Part shown: positions 6,595 through 15,933 of the stretch, one piece after another
How the letters are laid out: each line of letters begins with the position of its first letter
Numbering within the stretch: position 1 is the stretch's first letter
NCBI RefSeq assembly: GCF_040361435.1
Contig: NZ_APNL01000013.1
Coordinates: 65,637-129,636 of the forward strand
From: Salinisphaera sp002433465
GTDB taxonomy: Bacteria; Pseudomonadota; Gammaproteobacteria; Nevskiales; Salinisphaeraceae
Direction of reading: 5' to 3'
DNA: 64,000 nucleotides
The notes under the pieces: generated by a model
Told to the model about the DNA's origin: nothing
Database searches by the model: none
What the model saw: the letters and a program-made list of their open reading frames with translations, nothing else
Program-made: the position numbers and the translations under genes

Positions 6595-8328
6595 CTATCC
6601 ACGCGCGATATAAAACAATAAACCGGCGACCACCACGCCAAGCACTGCCGACAAGCCCTTCCAGAACCGGTTGGGGTCGCGCTCGATCAGCGGTAGCCGA
6701 TGGTCGGACACCAGCCCGCCGCGCGGGTGGCGCAGGTCGTAGACGAATTCGGCGACTTCGGCATAGCGCTGGTTCGGATTCGGGTGCAGGGCCTTACGCA
6801 GGGCGCCGTCCACCCAGGCGGGCACATCGCTGTTGTAGGCGATCGCGCTGGGGTAATTGAGCCGGTTCAGATCGGCGCTGCTGCGCGCCCGCGATACGTT
6901 CGGCCCGTACGGCAGGCGGCCAGTGAGCATTTGATAGGCGATCACGCCCAGCGAATACACGTCGGAGCGGGTCGTGCCCTGCCCGCCGATGAAATATTCC
7001 GGCGCGGCGTACTGGCTGGTGCCGAGCACGTCGTCGCTGCCATGGCGCCCGGCGCTTTCGCGGATGCCGGCGACCTCGACGGCGCCGAAATCGATGATCT
7101 TAACCGTGCCGAGCCTGTCGATGAGGATATTGTCGGGCCGCAGATCCTGGTGGATCATCTCCTGGCGATGAAAGGCGAGCACGCCCTTGCCGATCTGCTC
7201 CACGATGGGGCGCACGCTGGCCATATCGGGGCGGGGATGATCGATCATCCACTGTGTGAGCGTCTGGCCCTCGACATATTCCATGGCCACATAGACATGC
7301 GCCGGCTTGCGCCGTGGCGGCGAGGCCTTGAGCACGTGCGGGCTGTCGATACGCCGGGCGATCCATTCCTCGAGCAGAAAGCGCTCCAGCAGCAGCGGGT
7401 CGGCCTTGAGGTCGCTGGCCGGCACTTTGAGGGCCACCGCCTGCCCGCTGTCGTTGTCGCAGGCCAGAAACACATGGCTGCGCCCGCTGATATGCAACGT
7501 ACGCACGATCTCGTAGCCTTCGAAGGTCATGCGGGGTTCGAGCGTGGGCGCGAACGCCAGATCGGTGAGCCGCTCGGCGATATCGTCCGGGTCCTGTTCG
7601 TCGAGGCTGTCGACGCGCACGATCTGCACGGTGAGGTTGTCGTGGCTGCCGTGTTCGTAGGCCATGTCCACGATGCGTTGGGCCGCGGTTTCCAGCGCAT
7701 CGCCGTGGCAGGCCACGGTATCGATAAGGGTGGCATCGTCCGTGTATTCGTAGACGCCGTCGGTGGCGAGGATGAACACGTCGCCCACGTCGATCGCGAG
7801 GCGCTGGTAGTCGATTTCCACCTGATTGTTAATGCCCAGCGCCCGGGCCAGATAGCTTTCATGGCGCGACATGCGGATACGATGATCTTCGGTCAGGCGT
7901 TCGAGCGCGCCATCGCGCAGGCGATAGATACGCGCATCGCCGACATGAAACAGATAGGCGCTTGCGGCCTTGAACACCACGGCGCTGAAGGTGCACACAT
8001 AGCCGCGATCCGCATCTTCGCGATACTGGCTCTGGCGCGTCTGGGCATAAAGCCAGGCGTTGATGGCGGTAATGACGCGCTGTGCCGAATTACGAACCGA
8101 CCAGGCATCCGAGGTGCAGTAGTAGTCTTCGAGAAAACTCGACACCGCGGTTTCGCTGGCGATATGGGCCACATCGCTGCTGCTGATACCGTCGGCGATG
8201 GCCAGGGCAATGCCCTTGGACTGCAATGCCGTCCCCTCGGGTAGGCGCAGGCCGTGAAAATCCTGGTTGCGCGGTTTGCGGCCGGCCTGAGTGGCCTGAC
8301 CGGCGGTGATGGCAAGCGACGTGTTCAC
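6595..8328 (-). CDS. Fused PP2C phosphatase / Ser-Thr protein kinase with C-terminal membrane anchor
   Basis: 577 residues. The N-terminal PP2C domain (about 1-245) has RNQD (20-23), ADGISS (45-50), HVGDAR (128-133), ATDGVYE (188-194) and SHDNLT (228-233), so all metal-binding aspartates are present. The kinase domain (about 270-530) has VALKVP (Lys301), HQDLRPDN (Asp395), IIDFG (413-415) and GTSQYAAPE. One hydrophobic segment ends the protein (LSAVLGVVVAGLLFYIARG). Both enzymes therefore look active and membrane-tethered with the catalytic part in the cytoplasm. It lies head to tail (same strand) after the FNT channel and cyanase genes, suggesting it controls that uptake/assimilation module by phosphorylation. 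The link is inference. Confidence 0.9.
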   Translation of the reverse strand: MNTSLAITAGQATQAGRKPRNQDFHGLRLPEGTALQSKGIALAIADGISSSDVAHIASETAVSSFLEDYYCTSDAWSVRNSAQRVITAINAWLYAQTRQSQYREDADRGYVCTFSAVVFKAASAYLFHVGDARIYRLRDGALERLTEDHRIRMSRHESYLARALGINNQVEIDYQRLAIDVGDVFILATDGVYEYTDDATLIDTVACHGDALETAAQRIVDMAYEHGSHDNLTVQIVRVDSLDEQDPDDIAERLTDLAFAPTLEPRMTFEGYEIVRTLHISGRSHVFLACDNDSGQAVALKVPASDLKADPLLLERFLLEEWIARRIDSPHVLKASPPRRKPAHVYVAMEYVEGQTLTQWMIDHPRPDMASVRPIVEQIGKGVLAFHRQEMIHQDLRPDNILIDRLGTVKIIDFGAVEVAGIRESAGRHGSDDVLGTSQYAAPEYFIGGQGTTRSDVYSLGVIAYQMLTGRLPYGPNVSRARSSADLNRLNYPSAIAYNSDVPAWVDGALRKALHPNPNQRYAEVAEFVYDLRHPRGGLVSDHRLPLIERDPNRFWKGLSAVLGVVVAGLLFYIARG

Positions 8329-8422
8329 GACCGCATCACTCGCTGGCGCAACGCGCTCGATACGGGATCACGGGGCGAACCGGTGGCCCGCCCCGTGAGT
8401 TGCCGGCATAAACGCGCGGCGA

Positions 8423-9235
8423 TCAAACGATCTCGCGCCGTGCCTGGGTACGCACGTGGGTGGAATACAGCGTCAACCCGGTGAGCGAAATGCCGCCGAC
8501 GATATTGCCCAGCACGGTTGGAATCTCGTTCCAGAAGATGTAGTCCCCCAGTGTGTAGCTGCCGCCCAGAATCAGGCCCAGCGGGAACAGGAACATGTTC
8601 ACCACCGAGTGCTCGAAGCCGAGATAGAAGAACACCATGATCGGCATCCACATGGCTGCGATCTTGCCCGTGGCCGAGGTGGATACCATGGCGCCCACCA
8701 CGCCCATCGACACCATCCAGTTGCACAGACAGCCGCGGATGAACAGCGTCATCCAGCCGCCGAAGCCGTGCTCCTTGTAACCCAGCGTACGGCCTTCACC
8801 GACGTGCGCAATCGTCTGGCCGACTTCGTTGACCGGTACGGAAAAGCCGTAGGTGAAGTTGATCGACATGATCACGGCCACCGTGAGCGCGCCGGCCAGA
8901 TTGCCGAGAAACACCAGCCCCCAGTTTTCCAGCACCCGGGGGATAGTCACGCCCGGGCGCTTGTCCAGCCAGGCCAGCGGGGTGAGCATGAACACCCCGG
9001 TGAGCAGGTCGAACTTCATCAGGTAAAGCATGCAGAAGCCGACCGGGAACAGCACCGCGCCCAGCAGCGGGTTGCCCGTGTTCACGGTGATGGTGACCGC
9101 AAAGACCACGGCCAGCGCCAGGATCGCGCCGGCCATATAGGCACGCACGATGGTGTCGCGTCGGCCCATATAGATTTTGGATTCGCCGGAATCGACCATC
9201 TTCTTGACGAATTCCGCCGGTTCTAGATACGACAT
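8423..9235 (-). CDS. Formate/nitrite transporter (FNT) family channel
   Basis: 270 residues with about six transmembrane helices. GNPLLGAVLFPVGFCMLYL, WGLVFLGNLAGAL, RGCLCNWMVSMGV and FEHSVVNMF are FNT signature stretches (FocA/NirC family of pentameric anion channels). The ATG follows a GGGAG ribosome site. It sits between cynS (upstream, same strand, 54-base gap) and the phosphatase-kinase gene, so the three probably form one transcription unit. The channel may carry nitrite, formate, bicarbonate or cyanate; context favours an anion linked to cyanate use, but the sequence alone does not decide. Confidence 0.92.
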   Translation of the reverse strand: MSYLEPAEFVKKMVDSGESKIYMGRRDTIVRAYMAGAILALAVVFAVTITVNTGNPLLGAVLFPVGFCMLYLMKFDLLTGVFMLTPLAWLDKRPGVTIPRVLENWGLVFLGNLAGALTVAVIMSINFTYGFSVPVNEVGQTIAHVGEGRTLGYKEHGFGGWMTLFIRGCLCNWMVSMGVVGAMVSTSATGKIAAMWMPIMVFFYLGFEHSVVNMFLFPLGLILGGSYTLGDYIFWNEIPTVLGNIVGGISLTGLTLYSTHVRTQARREIV

Positions 9236-9289
9236 GGGTTCTCCCTGAAACGAGGTGACTGCACCGGAATAGAGCGCTGCATCGCGGTG

Positions 9290-9736
9290 CTACCAGCGCA
9301 CATAGGGCAGGAACTTGCCGTTCATGACGATCTTCACGCGATCCCCCTTGGGATGTTCTTCGCGCGCCACGTCGATGGTGAAATCGATGGCGGACATGAT
9401 GCCGTCGCCAAATTCTTCGTGAATGCACTGCTTAACGCCCGGGCCGAATACCGACAGAATCTCGTAGAAGCGATAGAGCAGCGGATCGCTGGGGATGGTC
9501 TTGTCCATCCATTGCCCTTTCAGAGGGCATTCCTGCAGTGCGTCGGCGACGTCGTCGCCCAGGTCGAGCACGGCCGTGATCTTCTGGGCCTGTTCTTCGG
9601 TCGCCGAAGCTTCGCCCAGGCAGGCAGTGGCCGTCCATACCGGCGCCATGCCGATCTCGGCGGCGATTTCATCCCAACGCAGCCCCTTGGCTTTCTTGGC
9701 ATCCAGAATGGCCCGGGTCATGTCTTTCTTTTCCAC
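9290..9736 (-). CDS. cynS: Cyanate hydratase (cyanase)
   Basis: A GTG start at 9736 (VEKKDMTRAILDAKKAKG) is preceded by AAGGGG and gives 148 residues, close to the usual 147-156. The catalytic triad spacing of cyanase is kept: Arg89 and Glu92 in YRFYEI and Ser115 in MSAIDF, the same 3 and 23 residue steps as Arg96/Glu99/Ser122 of the E. coli enzyme. It converts cyanate plus bicarbonate to ammonia and CO2 in the cytoplasm. There is no cynT carbonic anhydrase or cynX; an FNT channel follows instead. It is the first gene of the likely cynS-FNT-kinase unit. Confidence 0.95.
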   Translation of the reverse strand: MEKKDMTRAILDAKKAKGLRWDEIAAEIGMAPVWTATACLGEASATEEQAQKITAVLDLGDDVADALQECPLKGQWMDKTIPSDPLLYRFYEILSVFGPGVKQCIHEEFGDGIMSAIDFTIDVAREEHPKGDRVKIVMNGKFLPYVRW

Positions 9737-9984
9737 AGTGTTCCCCTTGATGACGTGAGTTTCTGTCGCCCGGGCGTTGTAACGCGCGCCCCGCCGCGTA
9801 CCGGTGCGACATTGACAGCGCTCACTGCAAGATACTTGCCATACCCGTCGCGATTGGTCGGCGCGACACCCGGCTGCAAACGACGCAGTCGGCGGGGCGC
9901 CGCTGCGCTTGTGGGCCACCGCGCAGGCCGCTACGGTCGTATCATCTGTATGTCATCGGCTTTTTCGGGGTATCGATAACCTGC

Positions 9985-11256
9985 ATGTATAAACGTCTGG
10001 GCGCGGGCATCACGGCCCTGCTATTTGTTGCCACCTGCGTTGCGGCTGCGGCTGCCCTGTATGGCTGGTGGCGTACCGATCACTGGAACGGACTGCCGAT
10101 CCCCCAAATTGCGCTGACGCTGGCCACGGTTCTGCTGGCATGGCTTGCCAGCCGCTGGACCGACCGACTCGCCACCGGCCTCAATGAAGGTCATCGCGTA
10201 TGGCAGCGCCGTCTGCGGCGCTGGCTCAACGTGGAGGACGGCGAACGCTTTCGCGAAGCCGACCTCGTCGCCGCGATGCTGCATCTGGCGATATGGCTGG
10301 CCGTGCCGCTCGCCTTACTGGGTATCTGGGGGCTGTCCCGGGCCAGCTTCGACATGCTCCGGCATCTCGCCTGGACCGGGTTCAACCTCGGCCAGGTCCA
10401 GATCGTGCCGGCCCAGCTGATCATGGGTGCCCTGTTGCTGGTACTGCTGGCCACCGTCATCCGCTGGCTGACCGGGCGCATGGAGAACCAGTGGCTGGCG
10501 CGCACGCCCATGGAAACCCATACCCGCGAGGCGGTGGCCACGATTACCGGCTACGTGCTGTTCGTGATCGCGGCCCTCGTGGTGCTCAGCTATGTGGGCC
10601 TCGACCTCACCAAGCTGGCGTTCATCGCCGGCGCGTTGTCGGTGGGTATCGGCTTCGGGCTGCAGACGATCGTGAACAACTTCGTCTCGGGGCTTATCCT
10701 GTTGTTCGAACAGCCGGTGCGGCGCGGCAACTACATCACCGTGGGCGAAACCGAAGGCTTCGTCCGCCGGATTCGTATTCGTGCGACCGAGATCGAGACG
10801 CTGCAACGCACGACCGTGGTCGTGCCCAACTCCGAGCTGCTGACCCTGCACCTGAAGAACTGGAACCTGCGTGATCGCTACGGGCGAATCGGCTGCCCGG
10901 TCGGCGTGGCTTACGGCAGCGACGTGCGACTGGTGGAACGGCTCCTGATGGAAGTCGCCGACGAGCACAAGGACGTCATCAGCGATGGGCGTGGCGGCGT
11001 GCCGAAGCCGGTTGCCCTGTTCCGCGGCTTTGGCAATTCCACCCTCGACTTCGAGCTGCGCTGTTTCATCCGCGATGTGACCCGGCGCTTCTTCGTGGTA
11101 TCGGACCTGAATTTCGCTATCGACGCCGCTTTTCGCGAACACGATGTCACCATCGCCTTTCCGCAGCTCGACGTTTGGCATCGCAGCCTACCGCCCACCC
11201 CACAGCCGCCCGTTGATAGCGGCGACGACGCGCCGGACAACACGCGCCCGGACTGA
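9985..11256 (+). CDS. MscS-family mechanosensitive channel (423 aa)
   Basis: There are five hydrophobic segments in the first 230 residues. The pore helix and MscS core follow: LAFIAGALSVGIGFGLQTIVNNFVSG, then FEQPVRRGNYITVGETEGFV and TTVVVPNSELL. The soluble C-terminal cage domain continues to a proline-rich tail. It is an inner-membrane channel that releases solutes on hypo-osmotic shock. It is longer than E. coli MscS (286 aa), with two or more extra N-terminal membrane helices. It is transcribed away from cynS and is probably a single gene. Confidence 0.92.
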   Translation: MYKRLGAGITALLFVATCVAAAAALYGWWRTDHWNGLPIPQIALTLATVLLAWLASRWTDRLATGLNEGHRVWQRRLRRWLNVEDGERFREADLVAAMLHLAIWLAVPLALLGIWGLSRASFDMLRHLAWTGFNLGQVQIVPAQLIMGALLLVLLATVIRWLTGRMENQWLARTPMETHTREAVATITGYVLFVIAALVVLSYVGLDLTKLAFIAGALSVGIGFGLQTIVNNFVSGLILLFEQPVRRGNYITVGETEGFVRRIRIRATEIETLQRTTVVVPNSELLTLHLKNWNLRDRYGRIGCPVGVAYGSDVRLVERLLMEVADEHKDVISDGRGGVPKPVALFRGFGNSTLDFELRCFIRDVTRRFFVVSDLNFAIDAAFREHDVTIAFPQLDVWHRSLPPTPQPPVDSGDDAPDNTRPD

Positions 11257-11297
11257 GCCGGGCCTCGTTCCGTGCCCGGTACCGGCTAGGGGCGACC

Positions 11298-11555
11298 CTA
11301 GGCCGGGCGGCCGAGACGGATCGGCCCGCGCGCGTTGCGAATATCCACCGGCCGGCCGCCCTGCGTGGCAACGATTTCGCCTGTATCGATCAGCCGCGCG
11401 GCCGCTGCGCGCACCTCGTCCATATGACCTCGCCACTCGTTCGCCGACCACAGGCCCCGCGCGACTTCGGAAGGACAGATCGTGGCACCGCGCCGACGTG
11501 CGTCAACGCCCTCAAGAATCGCAGTTTCGATCGCGTTGTATGCAGAATCGGTCAT
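11298..11555 (-). CDS. DUF3253-family protein
   Basis: An 85-residue soluble protein, MTDSAYNAIETAILEGVDARRRGATICPSEVARGLW..., matching the DUF3253 pattern (CPSEVAR, then RPVDIRNARGPIRLG at the C-terminus). It resembles a winged-helix fold. The function is unknown. Its ATG lies two bases after the stop of the upstream phosphatase-superfamily gene on the same strand, so the two are probably translated together. Confidence 0.82.
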   Translation of the reverse strand: MTDSAYNAIETAILEGVDARRRGATICPSEVARGLWSANEWRGHMDEVRAAAARLIDTGEIVATQGGRPVDIRNARGPIRLGRPA

Positions 11556-11557
11556 GC

Positions 11558-13294
11558 TTAAGGGTCCTGCGCGGCGTCGCCGGCGGGCTCACCCTGGCGT
11601 AGACGCAGCAGCAGATCGGCGATCAAACGCTGGTCGTGGCGGCCGGCGAACGTTGTCTCCACGATACGACGCAGCGCCTCGCGCGTTCCACCGTGCCGAG
11701 CGACGATCAACGGCAGTTCGGAATCCCGCGCCGAGGGGCTGCCGTGCCAGGAATGATAAAGCGGTGCGAAATAATAACGCTGGGCCGGGTCTTCGCGATC
11801 GCCGTTGTGTGCGACCAGAATCAGATCGCCGGCGCGATCACCGTGCGGGCCCACCGTCAGGTCGTGCAGCCTTTGCGGCATATCGACGTAGGTCGGATGC
11901 GGATGGGCGGCCAGATAGTCCGCGATCGGCTGGGTCTTGCCGTGCCCGGTATAGACCTCGAAGACCTGTTCGGCGTCGCTGTCGGACGCCGCGGTACGAA
12001 CCAGGATCATGTCCAGCGTATCCCGCATTTCCGGTACGAGCAGGCCGTCTTCGTTGTTGCGATAGAACGCCTCGGCCGCGGTTTCGATATCCGCGGCGCG
12101 CGCGGGCTGGGTCCAGTCGCAGGGCGTATCGCGGGTGGCACAGGTGGTGCGATCGGCCACGTATACATAGGCCAGCGCGCCCTGGTAGGCGATCACGGCA
12201 TCGAAGAACACGTCGTCATCGACATCCAGCGCATAGGGACGCAGGGTAAAGCCGGCGGCTTCGAGCACGTTGGGCGGCTCGCCCGCACCGTCGGTCGAAA
12301 GCGAGTGCGCGTCGTCGTGCAGCACGCCGGTATGGCCATGGTCCGAGGTGATCACGATATAGCGATCGTCGAGCTCGCCGGCCTCTTCCAGCGCTTCGTA
12401 GAGGTCGGCCATCATCGGCTCGAGGCCTTTCTTGAGGTAGTCGCGGCGCGAAACGTCCGGATCCGCGTCGGTGATATGGGCATAGTGATCCAGCCCGGGC
12501 AGATAGATCGTGATGACATCGGCGGCCAGTTCGTCCTCGATGAGGTCGTCCATGTTCTCGATGACCTCGGCGTCCAGCTCCTCGAACAGCGATAGCGACT
12601 GCGCGCCGGTGAGCTGGCCGGCCACATGTTCGGCAAACAGGCTCTGAAAGGCATCCAGCATGGCCGTACGGTCGGTGAGGATCAGACGATCAGCACCGCG
12701 ATAGAACTGATGCATGCCCACCCAGATACGCGCACCCGGGTCGGTTTCGCGCAGGCGTTCATAGATGGTCGGCACTTCCAGCAGATCGTTCGCATAGCCG
12801 TCGGTATAGATCTTGAATACCTGCGTGGCTTCGGGAATCGTCACCGGCACGGGCGCGGCATACTCGCCGGTCGCACGAATGAAGTACTCGTTGCCGGCCA
12901 CGCCGTGCTCGGCCGGATTGGCGCCGGTGACCGTGGTGGCCCAGGACACGGCGGTCGATGAGGGCAGCACGCTGACGATCGAGTCCTCGAACCAGGCATG
13001 GGCGAACTCGTGGCTGCCCTCGTCGCCCAGCAGGCGCGCCATCTCGGGCAGCTCGCCGGCGCGCAGCATGTCGTAGAGCAGGGGCCGATCGATGCCGTCG
13101 ATGGCCACCAGCAGCAGCTTGGGCGCCTCGCGGGCGGCCGGTCGTGCGTCGGCATCTGTGTCGCGTAGTTCGACCTGTTCGCCCGCCACCCAGAACTGGG
13201 CGGCCTGCCAGGCGCAGCCGCTGGCCAACACGGCCGCGCAAGCACCCAGTACCAAGCCCGCGGCACGTGCCCGCCGACTGTTTGCTATTCCCAC
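11558..13294 (-). CDS. Alkaline-phosphatase-superfamily (type I phosphodiesterase/nucleotide pyrophosphatase) lipoprotein
   Basis: GTG 13294 (VGIANSRRARAAGL) is chosen because AAGGAG lies just upstream and it places a lipoprotein signal at the N-terminus (LVLGACAAVLASGCAW). The protein has 578 residues. Metal-site motifs in order are LLVAIDGIDR, PSSTAVSWATTVTG (likely Ser/Thr nucleophile), YLPGLDHYAH, ITSDHGHTG and YHSWHGS. This is the PF01663 layout, hydrolysing phosphodiester or pyrophosphate bonds of nucleotides, lipids or phosphonates. It is expected to be anchored at the envelope on the periplasmic side. It is followed at 2 bases by the DUF3253 gene. The substrate is unknown. Confidence 0.85.
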   Translation of the reverse strand: MGIANSRRARAAGLVLGACAAVLASGCAWQAAQFWVAGEQVELRDTDADARPAAREAPKLLLVAIDGIDRPLLYDMLRAGELPEMARLLGDEGSHEFAHAWFEDSIVSVLPSSTAVSWATTVTGANPAEHGVAGNEYFIRATGEYAAPVPVTIPEATQVFKIYTDGYANDLLEVPTIYERLRETDPGARIWVGMHQFYRGADRLILTDRTAMLDAFQSLFAEHVAGQLTGAQSLSLFEELDAEVIENMDDLIEDELAADVITIYLPGLDHYAHITDADPDVSRRDYLKKGLEPMMADLYEALEEAGELDDRYIVITSDHGHTGVLHDDAHSLSTDGAGEPPNVLEAAGFTLRPYALDVDDDVFFDAVIAYQGALAYVYVADRTTCATRDTPCDWTQPARAADIETAAEAFYRNNEDGLLVPEMRDTLDMILVRTAASDSDAEQVFEVYTGHGKTQPIADYLAAHPHPTYVDMPQRLHDLTVGPHGDRAGDLILVAHNGDREDPAQRYYFAPLYHSWHGSPSARDSELPLIVARHGGTREALRRIVETTFAGRHDQRLIADLLLRLRQGEPAGDAAQDP

Positions 13295-13556
13295 GCTCTG
13301 ACTCCTTGTTCGCGTTGCTCGCGGCGACGCGGCTTTGCCCACGCGCAGCGGGCCACGCCCATTTTCGCGCGCAAAAAATAAACGAAACGGCGCCGCACCG
13401 CCTGCGTTTACTCCCAGATCGCCGCGCTGTCGGCCCACGCGGTCATTGGCCTGTACATGCTTGACGCCGCACTAACACCGGCCGTCGCAAAGTAGCGGCT
13501 CGTACGAGGCAAGTGGTCGACCGGGACATATCGCAGGCCACGAAAAAGGAGTTGTT

Positions 13557-14537
13557 ATGCCCTTATTGTGGATGTTTGCGGGGCTGTTGGTCTTTGTGAC
13601 CGGCTCCATGTTCTATGTGTACCGCCTTCGCGGCAACGTACGATACGACAGCTTCAAACAGTATCTGCGCAAGGGCTGGCCGATTTTCAGCCCGCTCAAC
13701 TGCCTGTTGTATCTGTTTACCGAGCCCCGGGCACAAAAGCCGATCGCCGATACGGCGCGCTTTCCCGAGCTGGACGTGATTGAGCGTAACTGGCCGGTGA
13801 TTCGCGAAGAAGCCCTCGCCCTGTATCGCAGCAACGCCTTCGAAGACACCCAGTCCACCGAGTCGGCGGCCTATTACGACATCGGCTTTCGTACCTTCTA
13901 CAAGTACGGCTGGCGCAAGTTCTATCTGCGCTGGTATGGCACCACCCACAACTCGGCCCAGCGTCTGTGCCCACGGACCACGCGCCTGCTCGAAGGCGTG
14001 TCCTGCGTGAATGGCGCCATGTTCTCGGTGTTACCGGCCGGTTCCAAACTCACGCGTCATGCCGACCCGGCGGCCTGTTCGTTGCGGTATCACCTGGGCC
14101 TGGCCACGCCCAACGACGACGCCTGCTATATCAATATCGACGGCGAGGATTATTCCTGGCGCGACGGCGAGACGCTGCTGTTCGACGAAACCTATCTGCA
14201 TTACGCCCATAACGATGCCGAACAGGATCGCGTCATCCTGATGTGCGATGTCGAGCGGCCGACGCGCGTGGTCGGCCCGGTCGTGAATTTCTTCTACAAG
14301 GCCATCATGCGCGCCACGCTCGTGCCCAACACCGCCGAGGACAAGCGCGGCCTGGCCAATCGGGTATTCGCAGGCCTCGCACCCGTGTTGGCGAACACGC
14401 GCGAACTCAAGCACACGCATCCAGCGCGTTACACCACCATCAAGTACTGCGTAAACGCGACACTGGTCATGCTGGCCGGCGGCCTGCTGCTGGGCGCCTG
14501 CATGGCCGTGTATTCGCTGGGCACCGCGCTTGCCTGA
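13557..14537 (+). CDS. lpxO: Lipid A hydroxylase LpxO-like aspartyl/asparaginyl beta-hydroxylase
   Basis: 326 residues, preceded by AAAAGGAG. One membrane helix lies at each end (LLWMFAGLLVFVTGSMFYVY and VMLAGGLLLGACMAVYSLG). The dioxygenase core shows LTRHADPAACSLRYHLGL and SWRDGETLLFDETYLHYAHND, with the iron-binding His and Asp/His residues of the Asp/Asn beta-hydroxylase fold. LpxO hydroxylates a secondary acyl chain of lipid A at the inner membrane using Fe(II), oxygen and 2-oxoglutarate. It is a single gene facing away from the phosphatase-superfamily lipoprotein gene. The specificity for lipid A is from family similarity. Confidence 0.87.
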   Translation: MPLLWMFAGLLVFVTGSMFYVYRLRGNVRYDSFKQYLRKGWPIFSPLNCLLYLFTEPRAQKPIADTARFPELDVIERNWPVIREEALALYRSNAFEDTQSTESAAYYDIGFRTFYKYGWRKFYLRWYGTTHNSAQRLCPRTTRLLEGVSCVNGAMFSVLPAGSKLTRHADPAACSLRYHLGLATPNDDACYINIDGEDYSWRDGETLLFDETYLHYAHNDAEQDRVILMCDVERPTRVVGPVVNFFYKAIMRATLVPNTAEDKRGLANRVFAGLAPVLANTRELKHTHPARYTTIKYCVNATLVMLAGGLLLGACMAVYSLGTALA

Positions 14538-14825
14538 TCGCCGCGCCGGTACCGGCCGGGGCCGGCCGGGCGCGCCCGACATCGACGAGGGCTGAAATCC
14601 TGCGTCGATGCGCGAACGAATACGGGCCGGCGCGTGCTCGTTCGAGCCACGCTGCGGTCATAATGGGCGATACCCCCCTTCGCAGGGGCGAACGTCACAT
14701 GCGGGAGACGCCTGGCACGGATTTCGCTAACTGACAGCTGTCGTGAGTGAAAACCGGATCGGGCGCTTCAAGCATCGCGGCGCCCGTACCGTTACCGCGG
14801 AGTCCGCGTACGTGAAACGTATCGA

Positions 14826-15923
14826 ATGCTAGAAAGTCTGGATACCCCGGCCGGGCGCTGGGCGCTGGCGCTGTGTACGGGCGCCGCCTCGGCAATCGTC
14901 GTGACCATCGTCTATGTCCTGCTGATCAAGGTGGCCTATCGGCTGACCCTGCGGCATACCGTCGCCCGGGAATTCCTGCGCCAGTGCGACAAGCCCGGCG
15001 CGGTGGTGGTGTTCTTCCTGACCCTGCAGGCGGTCTGGCATGCCAGCCCGGACGATATCCCCTGGATCGCGGCCATTCGGCATATGAACAGCCTATGCCT
15101 GATCCTGGCACTGACCTGGGCCGCGCTCTGTGCGATCACGGCCATCGGCGATCTCATCGTCAGCCTTAACCCGGCCGTGGAAGGCCGGCACCACTCGGCG
15201 CGCAAGCTCGAGACCCAGGCGCGTTTTCTCACCCGCGGCCTGACGGTGCTGGTGGCGATCATCGGCATCTCCACCGCGCTGATGACCTTTCCCTCGATTC
15301 GCCAGCTGGGCACCAGCCTGCTCGCCTCGGCCGGTATCGGCGGCCTGATCATCGGTTTTGCCGCGCGGCCGGTGCTGTCGAACCTGCTGGCGGGCTTGCA
15401 GATCGCGTTATCGCAGCCCTTTCGGATCGAAGACGTACTCAAGTTCAAGGACGAATGGTGCTGGGTCGAGGAAGTGACCATCACCTATGTCGTGCTGCGC
15501 ACCTGGGATTTGCGCCGCTTGGTGGTGCCTTTGCAGTGGTTTATCGAAAACCCCTTCGAGAACTGGACGCGCCGGCCCACGAGCCTGATGGGCTCGGTAT
15601 TCATGTGGCTGGACTACCGCATGCCGGTGCCGCCGCTGCGCGCCGAGTTCGAACGCCTGCTCAAGGCCGACAGCGCCTGGGACGAACTCATCGGCACCAC
15701 TCAGGTGGTGGAGGCCGGCGAGCACGCCATGCAAATACGCTTTTTGATGAGCTCGAACGATTCCATCGCGCTGTGGCATCTGCGCTGTCGCATGCGCGAG
15801 GCGCTGCTGGATTTCGTACAGCGCGACTATCCGGACTATCTGCCGAACGTGCGGGCCCGTATCAACGAAGACGAAGTGCCCGAGCCGTCACGCCCACCCG
15901 ACCCGACGCCCGATCAGGCCTGA
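14826..15923 (+). CDS. MscS-family mechanosensitive channel (365 aa)
   Basis: Four hydrophobic segments precede the pore helix region SLLASAGIGGLIIGFAARPV followed by LSNLLAGLQIALSQPFRIED, the MscS core with a shorter beta domain. The C-terminal domain (LLKADSAWDELIG...LPNVRARI) is typical of the branch that includes small YbdG-like channels. It is predicted to be an inner-membrane osmotic safety valve. It is the second of three distinct MscS genes within 16 kb. It converges with the DsbA-like gene with a 10-base gap. Confidence 0.9.
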   Translation: MLESLDTPAGRWALALCTGAASAIVVTIVYVLLIKVAYRLTLRHTVAREFLRQCDKPGAVVVFFLTLQAVWHASPDDIPWIAAIRHMNSLCLILALTWAALCAITAIGDLIVSLNPAVEGRHHSARKLETQARFLTRGLTVLVAIIGISTALMTFPSIRQLGTSLLASAGIGGLIIGFAARPVLSNLLAGLQIALSQPFRIEDVLKFKDEWCWVEEVTITYVVLRTWDLRRLVVPLQWFIENPFENWTRRPTSLMGSVFMWLDYRMPVPPLRAEFERLLKADSAWDELIGTTQVVEAGEHAMQIRFLMSSNDSIALWHLRCRMREALLDFVQRDYPDYLPNVRARINEDEVPEPSRPPDPTPDQA

Positions 15924-15933
15924 TCAGCCCTGG

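Noticed and set aside
6700..8244. A 514-codon plus-strand open frame opposite the phosphatase-kinase gene
   Set aside because: The minus strand has complete catalytic motifs of two enzyme families; the plus-strand translation is His/Ala/Gly-rich shadow sequence.
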